Shown in pieces: positions 8,348 through 18,119 of a stretch of DNA of 64,000 bases. Every line of letters starts with the position of its first letter. The stretch's first letter is position 1. The stretch spans positions 115,414-179,413 of the forward strand of contig NZ_JAAIVI010000022.1 in the NCBI RefSeq assembly GCF_011008905.1. Direction: 5' to 3'. Under the pieces are notes generated by a model that searched no databases, was not told the origin of the DNA, and saw only the letters and a list, made by a program, of their open reading frames with translations. The translations under genes and the position numbers were made by a program. This DNA comes from Wenzhouxiangella sp. XN201. GTDB taxonomy: Bacteria; Pseudomonadota; Gammaproteobacteria; Xanthomonadales; Wenzhouxiangellaceae.

Positions 8348-9163
8348 GTGCAATCCGAACCCCTCATCCGCCTCACCATCTTCCTGGCCACCCTGGCGGT
8401 ATTGCTGATTGCCCAGCGCTTATGGCCGGCGCGCGGCGATGGACGCTGGAGCATGCGCCAGCTCACCAACGCGGCCCTGGTTGCCATCGACACCCTGGTG
8501 CTGCGCCTGGCCTTTCCGGTACTGGCCGTCACCTTTGCCGTGCAGGTCCATGGCGGCGGGCTGTACGGCTGGCTGGACTGGCCGGCCTGGCTGGAGATCG
8601 TCACGGCGATACTGCTTCTTGACGTTGCCATCTACTGGCAACACCGACTGCTTCACACCATTCCGGTCCTGTGGCGCATGCATCGCGTGCATCACGCCGA
8701 CACCGGCTTCGACGTAACCACCGGCGTGCGTTTTCATCCCCTCGAGATCGTCCTGTCGATGGGTATCAAGCTGGCGCTGGTCTGGCTGCTGGCCCCGCAC
8801 CCACTCGCCGTGCTCATCTTCGAAATCCTGCTTTCGGCCGGCTCACTGTTCACCCACTCCGACTTCCGCTTTCCGCCGGCGCTCGACCGGCGTCTGCGCT
8901 GGCTGATCGTCACCCCCTCCATGCACCGCATTCACCACTCGACCTGGCGCCCCGAGACCGACAGCAACTACGGTTTTCACCTGTCGACCTGGGACAGGAT
9001 CTTCGACAGCTACACACCGGCACCTCGCGAAGACGAACGCAGGATGCTGATCGGGCTGGAGCGATTCCGCTCGCCGCGGGAGCAATCCTTGATTTCGCTT
9101 CTGATCAATCCCTTCCGTCGCGACACCGCCGCGGACCGAAAACCGGAGAACGACGATGCGTGA
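8348..9163 (+). CDS. Sterol desaturase / fatty acid hydroxylase superfamily protein
   Basis: An integral membrane protein of 271 residues with four or so hydrophobic helices and the three histidine clusters of membrane di-iron hydroxylases: HRLLH, HRVHH and HRIHH, the last followed by STWRPETDSNYG. These enzymes hydroxylate or desaturate lipids using O2. The substrate here is unknown. The gene starts with GTG 8348, six bases after the upstream stop, and overlaps the arsS ATG by eight bases, so it lies inside the arsenosugar-type operon. That position suggests a role in making a lipid-linked product, which is inference only. Confidence 0.88.
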   Translation: MQSEPLIRLTIFLATLAVLLIAQRLWPARGDGRWSMRQLTNAALVAIDTLVLRLAFPVLAVTFAVQVHGGGLYGWLDWPAWLEIVTAILLLDVAIYWQHRLLHTIPVLWRMHRVHHADTGFDVTTGVRFHPLEIVLSMGIKLALVWLLAPHPLAVLIFEILLSAGSLFTHSDFRFPPALDRRLRWLIVTPSMHRIHHSTWRPETDSNYGFHLSTWDRIFDSYTPAPREDERRMLIGLERFRSPREQSLISLLINPFRRDTAADRKPENDDA

Positions 9164-10118
9164 AAGCTGGCCCCTGCTCGAACGAAGCGACTTCCCGGCC
9201 ATCGCCCGCGACCGGCTCGATACCCTGCAAATGAACCTGGGCTATCTGTGCAACCTCAGCTGCATTCACTGCCACGTCAATGCCGGGCCGAAACGCACCG
9301 AGCTGATGGACCGCGCGACCATGGAGACGGCACTGAACGTGGCCGATCGATTCGAAGCGACCACCCTGGACCTGACCGGCGGCTCGCCGGAGATGAACCC
9401 CGATTTCCGCTGGCTGGTCGAGCGGGCGAGAGCCAGGGGACTGCATGTAATGGACCGGCTCAATCCCACCATCATGAATGAACTCGGCTATGAGTGGGTC
9501 GGCAAGTTCCTGGCGCAGCATGAGGTTGAAGTGGTCGCCTCCCTGCCCTGCTACTCGAAGGACAACGTCGACGCCCAGCGCGGCAACGGCGTATTCGAAT
9601 CGTCCATCAGCGCCTTGCAACAGCTCAACGCGCTTGGTTACGGCAAGTCCGGATCAGGGCGGATACTCAACCTGGTCTACAACCCGCTCGGCGCCAGCCT
9701 GCCACCACCGCAGGGCGCGCTCGAGGCCGACTACAAGCGCCTGCTGGCTGAAGAGTTCAATATCCACTTCAATCACCTGTTCACGCTCACCAACATGCCG
9801 ATCAAGCGCTTCGGCGCCATCCTGCTCAGCAAGGGTGAATTCGGCAACTACATGACGCTGCTCAAGAATGCCTACCAGCCCGAGAACCTCAAGGCCGTGA
9901 TGTGCCGTAGCCTGCTCAGCGTTGACTACCGTGGTTACGTCTACGACTGTGACTTCAACCAGATGCTGGGACTGCCGCTGGAAGGCAAGCGGCAGCCTAC
10001 GCGCCTGCAGGATCTTCTGGAGGTCGACTCGCTGCCAAGGAAAATCGGCGTGGCCGATCACTGCTATGGCTGCACGGCCGGTCAGGGTTCAAGCTGCGGT
10101 GGCGCCCTGGCGAGCTAG
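9156..10118 (+). CDS. arsS: Arsenosugar biosynthesis radical SAM protein ArsS-like (DUF3641)
   Basis: A 320-residue radical SAM enzyme with the cluster motif CNLSCIHC (CxxxCxxC) near residues 32-39, then DLTGGSPEMNPDF and a Cys-rich C-terminal DUF3641 domain ending CYGCTAGQGSSCGGA. Characterised ArsS joins a 5'-deoxyadenosyl group to methylated arsenic on the way to arsenosugars. Some relatives carry selenocysteine in the C-terminal region; all codons here are ordinary TGC. It is the last gene of a tight five-gene run starting at rnk. No ArsM arsenite methyltransferase or ars resistance operon is present in the window, so its substrate may come from elsewhere or may differ. The 3' end overlaps the convergent membrane-protein gene by 30 bases. 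Confidence 0.88.
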   Translation: MRESWPLLERSDFPAIARDRLDTLQMNLGYLCNLSCIHCHVNAGPKRTELMDRATMETALNVADRFEATTLDLTGGSPEMNPDFRWLVERARARGLHVMDRLNPTIMNELGYEWVGKFLAQHEVEVVASLPCYSKDNVDAQRGNGVFESSISALQQLNALGYGKSGSGRILNLVYNPLGASLPPPQGALEADYKRLLAEEFNIHFNHLFTLTNMPIKRFGAILLSKGEFGNYMTLLKNAYQPENLKAVMCRSLLSVDYRGYVYDCDFNQMLGLPLEGKRQPTRLQDLLEVDSLPRKIGVADHCYGCTAGQGSSCGGALAS

Positions 10119-10805
10119 GGCGTTCGCCCTGTAGTAGTTGATCAGCACAAAGATTGCCATGGCCAGCGCCAGCATCAGTTCGGCCGGCTCCTGGTCGCGG
10201 AAGACGATGAACTCGCCGATAACCAGCCGCTGCCCGAGCAGACTCGGCTGAACCCACTGGGCCAGCTCGATCAGGCCGTAGACCAGCAGCAGGACGGCGA
10301 AGTAGCTGGCCAGGTACCAGTCGGCGATGACGAAGCGCCGGAGCGACTGCTCTGCCGGCGGCCAGATCGCATTCAACAACCAGGCAAAGCTGCCGTAGGC
10401 CCCCACGCACAGGTAAGCCACGTGCAGGTAGATCATCAGGGGTTCGAGGTTGTGAACGGTCAGCTCGTTCTGGAGATTGACAGCCGCCACGCGCTCGGGC
10501 GTTGCGATCCCGAAAAGCCGTTGCCCCCAGCTGATTTCGTCCATCGCCACGACCAGCAAGCCGATGCCGAGCAGCCAGTAAAGTCCGCAATGAAGTTTCA
10601 GGCCCGTCGCGACCAGGCGACGACCGGCCAGGATCGCGACGATCCCGGCACCGAAAAAGAGTAGGAACTGGAGGTTTTCGACCAGGCCGTCCTCGCGTAC
10701 CAGCGACTTGTAGTGCAACGGTGCTTCGAGCTTGAGTAGCACCATGGCAACAAGCAGTCCCAGTGGCAGCAGGAACAGGACCCAGCTTGCGCGTTGGTCA
10801 TGCAT
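10089..10805 (-). CDS. Hypothetical integral membrane protein
   Basis: About 238 residues with roughly six hydrophobic segments (for example WVLFLLPLGLLVAMVLL, LLFFGAGIVAIL, YWLLGIGLLVVAMDEISWGQ). The motif DEISWGQRLFG, a charged pair inside a membrane segment followed by NLQNELTVHNLEPL, may be functional, since it is the most distinctive part of the chain. I do not recognise a named family with certainty. ATG 10805 is preferred over the GTG one codon upstream. The 3' end overlaps arsS on the other strand, and the POT transporter follows in the same direction upstream. Confidence 0.7.
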   Translation of the reverse strand: MHDQRASWVLFLLPLGLLVAMVLLKLEAPLHYKSLVREDGLVENLQFLLFFGAGIVAILAGRRLVATGLKLHCGLYWLLGIGLLVVAMDEISWGQRLFGIATPERVAAVNLQNELTVHNLEPLMIYLHVAYLCVGAYGSFAWLLNAIWPPAEQSLRRFVIADWYLASYFAVLLLVYGLIELAQWVQPSLLGQRLVIGEFIVFRDQEPAELMLALAMAIFVLINYYRANALARQGATAA

Positions 10806-10873
10806 CACAGTCTGCCGCAGGCGTCCCGGAAATCCGGCCGGCGGCCGGACTCCGGTTGATCCACGTCGACGGA

Positions 10874-12484
10874 TCAGTCGCGACGGTCCCGGCCGGCCGG
10901 CACATCGGCGTCGAAGGCACCCGGCTCGTCCTGGCGAGTATGGTCATCATCGCCCGGGACTTTATCCAGGGCTGCCATGCGCTTGAGGAAGGGCGTGGCG
11001 ACCAGGAAGCCGACGGTCACGACACCGCAGAAAATCACAACGTTGCGATACAGCTCGGGGAACTCGGAGACACGATCACCGCTGAACGAACCGGCCAGCA
11101 GGCCGGCCAGCAGGTTACCCAGCGCGGCACCGAAGAACCACATACCCATCATCTGGCTGTAGTACTGGCGTGGGGCCAGCTTGGAGGTCGCCGAAAGGCC
11201 GATCGGGCTGACGCACAACTCACCGGTGGTGTGGAACAGATAGGTCAGCAGCAACCAGGTGGGCAGCACTTGGTCGCCGTCCTGGATCAGCGAACCGGCT
11301 ATCCACATGAAACCGAAGCCGATGCCAAGCTGAGCGAAACCAAGCGCGAACTTCATTGGAGTTGACGGGTCGAGATTACGTCGGCCCAGATTGATCCAGA
11401 GCGCCGAGAAAAACGGTGCGAAGATCAGGATGTAGACCGGGTTAAGTGACTGGAAGGCCTCGGCGGGAATCACGATGCCCAGCATCTCGCGCGCCGTGTA
11501 GCGCTCGGCAAAGAGGTTGAGTGAAGAACCAGCCTGCTCGAAGCCCGCCCAGAACAGGGCCGCGCCGATAAACAGCGCCACCAGCACTACGGTGCGTCGC
11601 CGCTCCAGGCCGGTCAGCTCCTTGTCGAGCAGAACGCGGCCGAAGAACAGAACGGCGACCGCGACAATCACATAGACGCTGTATTCGGCCAGCATCTGCG
11701 CGTTGATCTCCACCACGCCACCAAGCGCCAGGAAGGCAATCAGGAACAGCAGTGCAGTGCCGGCATAGATCGCCCAGGACATGTACTTCGTCTGCGCCTG
11801 CTTGTGGGCGGGTGTGGGGTGCGGCTTCTTGCCAAACTCACCCAGGTGCTTCTGGGTGAGTCGATAGACAACCAGGCCGGCAATCATGCCTACTGCGGCC
11901 GCGGCGAAACCCCAGTGCCAGCCGACGTTGACGCGCAAAAGCCCGCAGATAAACGGCCCCAGTGCGGCGCCGACATTGATGCCCATGTAGTAGATCACGT
12001 AGCCGGCATCACGGCGCGCACCGCCCTCCGGATAAAGCTCGCCCACGCAACTGGAGATGTTGGGCTTGAGCAGGCCGGTACCGACAACGATCAGGACCAG
12101 GCCAATATAGAAGCCGAATAACTCCGGCACCAGGCCGAAGCCGGGTAGCGACAGTACGATATGGCCAGCGGCGATGATGATGCCCCCGTACCAGATGGCA
12201 TTCTGCTGGCCGAAGATGCGGTCGGCCAGCCAGCCGCCCGGCAGCGCGGCGAGGTAAACGCCAGCGGTGTAGAGGCCATAGATCGCCGACGCGGTCGGAT
12301 CGTCCATGCCCAGGCCACCTTCCAGCACCGCGGCAGTCATGAACAGCACCAGCAGTGCCCGCATGCCGTAGTAGCTGAAACGCTCCCACAGCTCGGTAAA
12401 GAACAGTGTGCCTAGACCGGCCGGATGACCGAAGAAGCGACGCTGACCCGGGATCGCCGGGCTCCCCTCGTTATTCTGGGACAT
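10874..12484 (-). CDS. POT-family proton-coupled oligopeptide transporter
   Basis: A major-facilitator protein of about 536 residues in the POT/PTR (SLC15) family. It has the first-helix signature FFTELWERFSYYGMRALLVLFM, with the ExxER-like proton-coupling residues, GGWLADRIFGQQNAI and the conserved GTGLLKPNIS segment. It should import di- and tripeptides with protons. ATG 12484 is preferred over the TTG one codon upstream; GAGGA lies eight bases before it. It lies downstream of icmF on the same strand, with a GC-rich hairpin in the 100-base gap, so it is probably a separate unit. Confidence 0.92.
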   Translation of the reverse strand: MSQNNEGSPAIPGQRRFFGHPAGLGTLFFTELWERFSYYGMRALLVLFMTAAVLEGGLGMDDPTASAIYGLYTAGVYLAALPGGWLADRIFGQQNAIWYGGIIIAAGHIVLSLPGFGLVPELFGFYIGLVLIVVGTGLLKPNISSCVGELYPEGGARRDAGYVIYYMGINVGAALGPFICGLLRVNVGWHWGFAAAAVGMIAGLVVYRLTQKHLGEFGKKPHPTPAHKQAQTKYMSWAIYAGTALLFLIAFLALGGVVEINAQMLAEYSVYVIVAVAVLFFGRVLLDKELTGLERRRTVVLVALFIGAALFWAGFEQAGSSLNLFAERYTAREMLGIVIPAEAFQSLNPVYILIFAPFFSALWINLGRRNLDPSTPMKFALGFAQLGIGFGFMWIAGSLIQDGDQVLPTWLLLTYLFHTTGELCVSPIGLSATSKLAPRQYYSQMMGMWFFGAALGNLLAGLLAGSFSGDRVSEFPELYRNVVIFCGVVTVGFLVATPFLKRMAALDKVPGDDDHTRQDEPGAFDADVPAGRDRRD

Positions 12485-12515
12485 CAAATAAATCCTCTTT
12501 TATGGTTCTCGTCGA

Positions 12516-12543
12516 CCCGGGGAGTTGACCAGAAATCCCCGGG
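12516..12543 (-). terminator. GC-rich hairpin between icmF and the peptide transporter
   Basis: A perfect eight-base stem, CCCGGGGA/TCCCCGGG, with a 12-base loop lies downstream of the icmF stop. No U-run follows, so it may be a Rho-assisted terminator or an mRNA end stabiliser. Confidence 0.4.
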
Positions 12544-12588
12544 GGAATCAAGGCACGTCCCGAACGGCCGCTCACAGCAAGGGCAGCA

Positions 12589-15500
12589 TTACATGCTGCG
12601 CCGGTATTCACCACCGACTTCGTAGAGGGCGTGCGATATCTGGCCGAGCGAGCAGCACTTGACCGCCTCCATCAGGGCTTCGAAGGTATTGCCGCGTTCG
12701 CGCGCGACCGTCTGCAGCTGCTCGACGGCCTCTTTCGCACGCGTCTCGTTTCGCTGGCGAAACGCCTGCACGTTGGCCACCTGCTGCTGCTTCTCGTTCT
12801 CGGTGGAACGGGCCAATTCGATCGCCCCGCCTTCCTGTTCACTGCCTTCCGGCGGCAGGAAGGTATTCACCCCGACCAGCGGCAGCGAACCGTCGTGCTT
12901 CTTGTGCTCGTAGTAGAGCGACTCTTCCTGGATCTTGCCGCGCTGGTACATGGTGTCCATTGCGCCGAGTACGCCGCCACGCTCGGAGATGCGCTCGAAT
13001 TCGGCATAGACGGCGTCTTCGACCAGGTCGGTGAGCTGGTCGACGATATAGCTGCCCTGGAACGGGTTTTCGTTGTAATTGAGACCCAGTTCCTTGTTGA
13101 TGATCATCTGGATGGCCACAGCACGCCGCACCGATTCCTCGGTCGGCGTGGTGATCGCCTCGTCGTAGGCATTGGTGTGCAGGCTGTTGCAATTGTCGAA
13201 GATCGCGTAGAGCGCCTGCAGGGTAGTCCGGATATCGTTGAACTGGATTTCCTGGGCGTGCAGCGAGCGGCCCGAGGTCTGGATGTGGTACTTGAGCATC
13301 TGCGAGCGCTTGCTGGCGCCGTAGCGCTCGCGCATGGCACGCGCCCAGATGCGTCGCGCCACCCGGCCGATGACCGAGTACTCGGGATCCATGCCGTTGG
13401 AGAAGAAGAAACTGAGGTTCGGGGCGAACTCGTCGATGTCCATGCCCCGTGCCAGGTAATACTCGACGATGGTAAAGCCGTTCGACAAGGTGAAAGCCAG
13501 CTGGCTGATCGGATTCGCCCCGGCCTCGGCGATGTGATAGCCCGAGATCGATACCGAGTAGAAATTCCTGACACCCTTGTCGATGAAGTATTGCTGGATG
13601 TCACCCATCATGTGCAGGGCGAACTCGGTTGAGAAGATGCAGGTGTTCTGGGCCTGGTCCTCCTTGAGGATATCGGCCTGTACCGTGCCCCTGACGACCT
13701 TGAGTGTATCGGCCTTGATCTTCTCGTAGGTGTCGGCGTCGACCAGCTGATCCCCCGTGACACCCAGCATGCCCAGACCCAGCCCGTCGTTGCTTGCGGG
13801 CAAATCGCCGGTGTATTCCGGCACGTCGTCCCCGAGCAGTTCGGCGCGCTTTTTCTGCGCGGCCTCCCACTGGCCGGATTCCTTCAAGTGCTTTTCGACC
13901 TGCTGGTCGATGGCCGTGTTCATGAACATCGCCATGAGCATCGGCGCCGGACCGTTGATGGTCATCGACACGGAGGTGGTCGGATCGGCCAGGTCGAAGC
14001 CCGAATAGAGCTTCTTCATGTCGTCGAGGGTGGCAATGGAGACACCCGAATTGCCGACCTTGCCGTAGATGTCAGGCCGCTCGGCCGGATCCTCGCCGTA
14101 GAGGGTGACCGAATCGAAGGCGGTCGACAGGCGCTTGGCTGGCTGTCCTTCCGAGACGTAATGAAAACGGCGATTGGTCCGCTCCGGCGTGCCCTCGCCG
14201 GCAAACATGCGGATCGGGTCCTCGTTGGTACGCCGGTAGGGGTAGACGCCGCCGGTATAGGGATAGTGCCCGGGCAAGTGCTCCTTCATCAGGAACACCA
14301 GCAGGTCGCCCCAGTCGGAGGTCTGCGGCGGCGCGATCTTGGGAATCTGCAGCTTCGACAACGACTCCCGGTAGTTGGAGCCGGTAATCGTCTTGCCGCG
14401 AACCTCGTAGCTGAATTCATCGGCTTCGACCGCGGCCTTCAGGTCGGGCCACTGGCGAAGGAGATCGAGGGCTTGTTGGGGGAGGGCTTTGAGGGCTTCG
14501 GCGTAGCGTTGGCGAAGCGTTGTGATCGTGGCGTCCTCGCCCGGTTCTTCGGATTCGGGACTCGGGACTCGGGACTCGGGACTCGCGGAGTCCGGGACCA
14601 GAGGAGCCGGAAGATTTCCGGGCGTGAATTCGCGCAGCACTTCGTAATAATGCTGGGCACGGCGGGCTTCTTCAGCAAATTCGAGAATCTTTTCGTTGAG
14701 CGTCTTGCCCTGCTCGGCAATCTCCGCCAGGTAGCGCACCCGATTGCCAGGGATCAGCACCGAGGCCGACGGCTCGTGATCGTCCAACTCCACATCCGGA
14801 TCAAAATCACAACGCTCGCTGCCCCACCCCGAGTCCCGGCCTTTTTCCGAGTCCCGATCTCCACTCTTGTCGGAATCCGATCCCCCATCAGATACCCCAT
14901 TCTCCCGCAGAAGCCGGCACAAATTCACAAACATCCACGTCAGCGCCGGATCATTGAACTGGCTGGCGATGGTCGGGTAGACCGGCACGTCCTCGTCAGC
15001 CAGGTCGAAGGCCAGGCGGTTTCGCTTCCACTGTTTGCGAACATCACGCAACGCGTCCTGCGAGCCCTGACGGTCGAACTTGTTGAGTACCACCAGCTCG
15101 GCGAAGTCGAGCATGTCGATCTTTTCTAGCTGGCTGGCCGCGCCGAAATCGGAGGTCATCACGTAGACCGGGAAATCGACCAGATCGACCACCTCGGAAT
15201 CCGACTGGCCGATGCCCGCGGTTTCCAGGATCACCAGGTCAAAGCCGCTGCTGCGCAGAAGCGCCAGGGTATCGGCCACCACTTCGGACGTGGCCAGGTG
15301 CTGCCTCCGCGTCGCCATCGAGCGCATGAACACGCGCTCGGAGCGAAGTGAATTCATGCGGATGCGATCACCCAGCAACGCCCCGCCGGTGCGCCGGCGC
15401 GTCGGATCGACCGCCAGTACCGCAATGCGCATGTCGGGGAAGTACTGCAGGAAGCGGTTGAGCAACTCGTCGGTCACGGAGGACTTGCCCGCCCCGCCTG

Positions 15501-16182
15501 TACCCGTCAGCCCTATGATCGGGACTCGGGACTCGGGACTCGGGACTCGCACCTTCTTACGTAATTGCGCCAGCTCATGTTCTGTAATGGTTCCGTTCTC
15601 GATGGCAGAAAGCTTCCGCGCGACTAGCTGCGTGTCGATCCGGCCTTCCGAGTCCCGAGTCCCGAGTCCCGAGTCCCGTTCACCAGCACCTGCCGAAGTC
15701 GATCCCGCCTGTCGCTCTTCCCGAGCCTGTCGGGTCCGCTCCACCAGATCCCCAATCATCTCCTTGAGCCCCATCTTCATCCCGTGCTCGGGGTGGTAGA
15801 TGCGAGTGACTCCATAGTCCTCGAGTTCGCGGATTTCATCGAGCGTGATCGTGCCGCCGCCTCCGCCGAAGACCTTGATGTGACTGGCGCCGAGCTCGTC
15901 GAGCATGTCGACCATGTACTTGAAATACTCGATGTGCCCGCCCTGGTAGGAACTGACCGCAATGGCATCAGCATCCTCGCAGATGGCCGCGCGCACGATG
16001 TCGGCCACCGAGCGGTTGTGTCCCAGGTGGATGACTTCGCAGCCCTCGGCCTGGATCAGTCGGCGCATCAGGTTGATGGCGGCATCGTGTCCGTCGAACA
16101 GGCTGGCGGCCGTCACCATCCGCAGCGGCAGATCATTCTTGGCGCCGGGCGCCCGCGACAGGGTTTCTGCAGTCTGGCTCAT
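12589..16182 (-). CDS. icmF: Fused isobutyryl-CoA mutase IcmF (B12 domain, G-protein chaperone, mutase)
   Basis: IcmF is a cobalamin-dependent mutase that interconverts short branched and linear acyl-CoAs such as isobutyryl- and butyryl-CoA, with its own MeaB-like GTPase for cofactor loading. The 1197 residues hold, in order, the B12-binding domain ([12 protein letters not shown] with the cobalt-ligand His at 32), a G domain (Walker [10 protein letters not shown] near 227; NKFD near the end of the domain) and the TIM-barrel mutase ([35 protein letters not shown]). Length is somewhat above typical because four linker segments contain GAGTCCC/GGGACTC heptamer arrays, two of them flanking the linker just before the P-loop. 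The reading frame stays open through all arrays. It fits the branched-chain catabolism seen at 34-52 kb. A regulator gene is divergent upstream. Confidence 0.95.
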   Translation of the reverse strand: MSQTAETLSRAPGAKNDLPLRMVTAASLFDGHDAAINLMRRLIQAEGCEVIHLGHNRSVADIVRAAICEDADAIAVSSYQGGHIEYFKYMVDMLDELGASHIKVFGGGGGTITLDEIRELEDYGVTRIYHPEHGMKMGLKEMIGDLVERTRQAREERQAGSTSAGAGERDSGLGTRDSEGRIDTQLVARKLSAIENGTITEHELAQLRKKVRVPSPESRVPIIGLTGTGGAGKSSVTDELLNRFLQYFPDMRIAVLAVDPTRRRTGGALLGDRIRMNSLRSERVFMRSMATRRQHLATSEVVADTLALLRSSGFDLVILETAGIGQSDSEVVDLVDFPVYVMTSDFGAASQLEKIDMLDFAELVVLNKFDRQGSQDALRDVRKQWKRNRLAFDLADEDVPVYPTIASQFNDPALTWMFVNLCRLLRENGVSDGGSDSDKSGDRDSEKGRDSGWGSERCDFDPDVELDDHEPSASVLIPGNRVRYLAEIAEQGKTLNEKILEFAEEARRAQHYYEVLREFTPGNLPAPLVPDSASPESRVPSPESEEPGEDATITTLRQRYAEALKALPQQALDLLRQWPDLKAAVEADEFSYEVRGKTITGSNYRESLSKLQIPKIAPPQTSDWGDLLVFLMKEHLPGHYPYTGGVYPYRRTNEDPIRMFAGEGTPERTNRRFHYVSEGQPAKRLSTAFDSVTLYGEDPAERPDIYGKVGNSGVSIATLDDMKKLYSGFDLADPTTSVSMTINGPAPMLMAMFMNTAIDQQVEKHLKESGQWEAAQKKRAELLGDDVPEYTGDLPASNDGLGLGMLGVTGDQLVDADTYEKIKADTLKVVRGTVQADILKEDQAQNTCIFSTEFALHMMGDIQQYFIDKGVRNFYSVSISGYHIAEAGANPISQLAFTLSNGFTIVEYYLARGMDIDEFAPNLSFFFSNGMDPEYSVIGRVARRIWARAMRERYGASKRSQMLKYHIQTSGRSLHAQEIQFNDIRTTLQALYAIFDNCNSLHTNAYDEAITTPTEESVRRAVAIQMIINKELGLNYNENPFQGSYIVDQLTDLVEDAVYAEFERISERGGVLGAMDTMYQRGKIQEESLYYEHKKHDGSLPLVGVNTFLPPEGSEQEGGAIELARSTENEKQQQVANVQAFRQRNETRAKEAVEQLQTVARERGNTFEALMEAVKCCSLGQISHALYEVGGEYRRSM
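14557..14584. repeat. GGGACTC heptamer array inside icmF (4 copies)
   Basis: Four exact tandem GGGACTC units on the + strand, preceded by a degenerate GGATTC and followed by GCGGAGTCC. They encode residues about 533-542 of IcmF ([11 protein letters not shown]) in a linker ahead of the mutase domain. The orientation is opposite to the array at 14831. Confidence 0.9.
14831..14855. repeat. GAGTCCC heptamers inside icmF (2 copies, spaced)
   Basis: Two GAGTCCC units at 14831-14837 and 14849-14855, separated by 11 bases, followed by degenerate copies (GAATCCGATCCC). They encode the low-complexity stretch around residues 440-450 ([12 protein letters not shown]). They are inverted relative to the array at 14557. 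Confidence 0.75.
15521..15548. repeat. GGGACTC heptamer array inside icmF (4 copies)
   Basis: Four exact tandem GGGACTC units, encoding residues 212-221 ([10 protein letters not shown]) directly before the Walker A loop of the G domain. Together with the oppositely oriented array at 15650-15677 they form an inverted pair about 157 bases long. Confidence 0.92.
15650..15677. repeat. GAGTCCC heptamer array inside icmF (4 copies)
   Basis: Four exact tandem GAGTCCC units encoding residues 169-178 ([10 protein letters not shown]), between the B12 domain and the G domain. Inverse complement of the array at 15521-15548. The 101 bases between them encode ordinary IcmF linker. Confidence 0.92.
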
Positions 16183-16319
16183 GAGCGTCGGTTTCGTGAG
16201 GAATTGTTAACGTGCCATTGTATCCCGGCAGGCCTTCTAGCCCCAAACTGACCGTATCCGGCCCCGGGTACTTCGAAACCTTTGCGAAGCGGGCACCAGT
16301 TGAGTAATAATCGGCGGCT

Positions 16320-16661
16320 ATGGCAAGCGTATCCACTCTGGCAACGAACGGGCCGGTCGACAAACCGGAACCACGGGAAATGGCAAGGCACGCCGAGCAG
16401 GCCTCGGGCTTTCTGAAGCTGATGGCCAATCCGCATCGGCTGATGATCCTGTGCCATTTACTCGACAACGAGCTTTCGGTCAGCGGACTCAACTCGCACC
16501 TGCCGCTGAGCCAGTCGGCACTGTCGCAGCACCTGGCCGTATTGCGCAATGCCGGCCTGGTCCAGACTCGCCGCGAGCAACAGACGGTCTTCTATTCCCT
16601 GGCCAGTGACCAGGTCTCTGCGATCATGTCCGTGCTGTATCAGGAGTTTTGCCAGCCCTGA
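16320..16661 (+). CDS. ArsR-family repressor, BigR/SqrR-like persulfide sensor type
   Basis: A 113-residue winged-helix regulator with the recognition helix region LSQSALSQHLAVLRNAGLV and the wing TRREQQTVFYSL. Two cysteines lie where the sulfide/persulfide sensors BigR, SqrR and YgaV have theirs: C45 in RLMILCHLL and C111 in the C-terminal LYQEFCQP. Classical ArsR arsenic sites are not visible. I therefore infer a reactive-sulfur sensor that releases DNA when the two cysteines are bridged. It is divergent from icmF, and its 3' end overlaps the convergent symporter gene by 38 bases. A candidate target is the palindromic promoter at 23489-23530 ahead of the DUF2892 gene. Confidence 0.85.
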   Translation: MASVSTLATNGPVDKPEPREMARHAEQASGFLKLMANPHRLMILCHLLDNELSVSGLNSHLPLSQSALSQHLAVLRNAGLVQTRREQQTVFYSLASDQVSAIMSVLYQEFCQP

Positions 16662-18033
16662 CCCGTCCGGCGAGGGCAATGACCAGGGCAATGGCGAAGG
16701 GCAGCAGGCGCTCGATCGCATTGCCCGGCGCCTGCCCCGGATAGATACTGATCAGCACCGTCAGCGAAAACCCGGTCAGCATTGCCGCCAGTCGGTAGCG
16801 CGAACGCACCCCGCCTGAAAACAGCAGCACGATCAGCAGTGGACCAAAGGCATTGCCGAGCGCCTGCCAGGCAAACAGCACGCGATCGAAAATCGAATCC
16901 GGGAACCACAACGCCAGCACCACAGCTGCGACCCCCAGCAGCAGGATTACCACTCGATCGAGCATGAGCGAACCGTTGCCGCGCCTGAGATCGTGGCTGA
17001 CCGCGGAACCGGCCACCAGCAGCTGGCTGTCCGAGGTCGACATGATGGCGGCCAGTACGCCGCCGGTCACGAGCCCACCCAGAACGGCCGGCAGCAGATC
17101 CACCGCCAGCTCCAGCAATACAGACTCACCATCGGGCAATTCGGGCATCAACACCCGACCGCACCAACCCAGCACCACCATGCCGACATAAATCACTGCC
17201 GCCCAGGACAGAGCGATGCTGCGGGCGAATCGGATTTCGCAGCTCGACCGCAGGGCCATGAACCGGTTGACCACGTGAGGCTGCCCGGGGTAGCCGAGGC
17301 CGATCCCGAACAGTCCGGCAATGAAGACCATCGACAGCAGCAGGCCGGGCTGATCGACGACCCGCATCAATGAAGGATCCTCGAGCGCCCGCAGTCCGGA
17401 CTGAAGTTCCGCGGGGCCACCGACCGCCACCAGCGCCACAACCGGCAGGACGGCCGCGACGAACAGCATCATCAGGCCCTGCAGTGCGTCGGTGACGCTC
17501 GCCGCCCAGAACCCGCCAAGAAAGACGTAGGCGATCACGATTGCCGCCCCGGCAAGGATGGCGACGGCAGTGTCGACCGTCAGGGCCGTAGCGATGGCGG
17601 TGCCGGCCGCCTGGAACTGCGATGCGACGTAGAAGGTGAAGCAGAACAGGATGATGGCGGCCCCGAAAGCGCGAATTCGCTGTTCATTGGCCGCGTCCGA
17701 GCCGCGGCCGAGAAACTCCACCAGGGTCAGCGCCCCGTTCTCGTGACTGGCCGGCTGCAGCTTCGGCGCGATGAAGACCCAGTTGATGAAAAATCCCGAC
17801 CAGATGGCCGGGATCAGCCAGAGCGCCTGCAGGCCCCAGGCGTAGGCCGCGCCGCTGACGCCCAGCAGGGTCCAGGCCGACGACGAACTGGCCGAAGCGC
17901 TCAAAGAGGCCACGATCGGACCCATGCGGCGTCCGGCCAGGTGAAAGTCGGACGTGTCGCCGACGCGTCGCTGCGCCCAGATTCCGATCAATATCAGCAC
18001 GACGAGATAGGCGACGAGCGTGACTGCGACCAT
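16624..18033 (-). CDS. Sodium:solute symporter (SSS family)
   Basis: The 469-residue membrane protein has about 13 hydrophobic segments and SSS hallmarks: the N-terminal region DFHLAGRRMGPIVASLSASASSSSAWTLLG and the motif GYPGQPHVVNRFMA, as in PutP-like carriers. It should import an organic solute with sodium. PutP-like proline transport is one possibility, but no neighbouring catabolic gene decides the substrate. The stop overlaps the end of the ArsR gene on the opposite strand. The next gene upstream on this strand is the Pho-box porin, 86 bases away. Confidence 0.9.
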   Translation of the reverse strand: MVAVTLVAYLVVLILIGIWAQRRVGDTSDFHLAGRRMGPIVASLSASASSSSAWTLLGVSGAAYAWGLQALWLIPAIWSGFFINWVFIAPKLQPASHENGALTLVEFLGRGSDAANEQRIRAFGAAIILFCFTFYVASQFQAAGTAIATALTVDTAVAILAGAAIVIAYVFLGGFWAASVTDALQGLMMLFVAAVLPVVALVAVGGPAELQSGLRALEDPSLMRVVDQPGLLLSMVFIAGLFGIGLGYPGQPHVVNRFMALRSSCEIRFARSIALSWAAVIYVGMVVLGWCGRVLMPELPDGESVLLELAVDLLPAVLGGLVTGGVLAAIMSTSDSQLLVAGSAVSHDLRRGNGSLMLDRVVILLLGVAAVVLALWFPDSIFDRVLFAWQALGNAFGPLLIVLLFSGGVRSRYRLAAMLTGFSLTVLISIYPGQAPGNAIERLLPFAIALVIALAGRVRAGKTPDTART

Positions 18034-18119
18034 GCGGCAACTCCGGAATTGCGGGGCCGCTCAGTGTAGCGGATGCCGGGCACGGCGCGCGGGCAGCGCG
18101 CCGATTCACCCCCGGGCGG

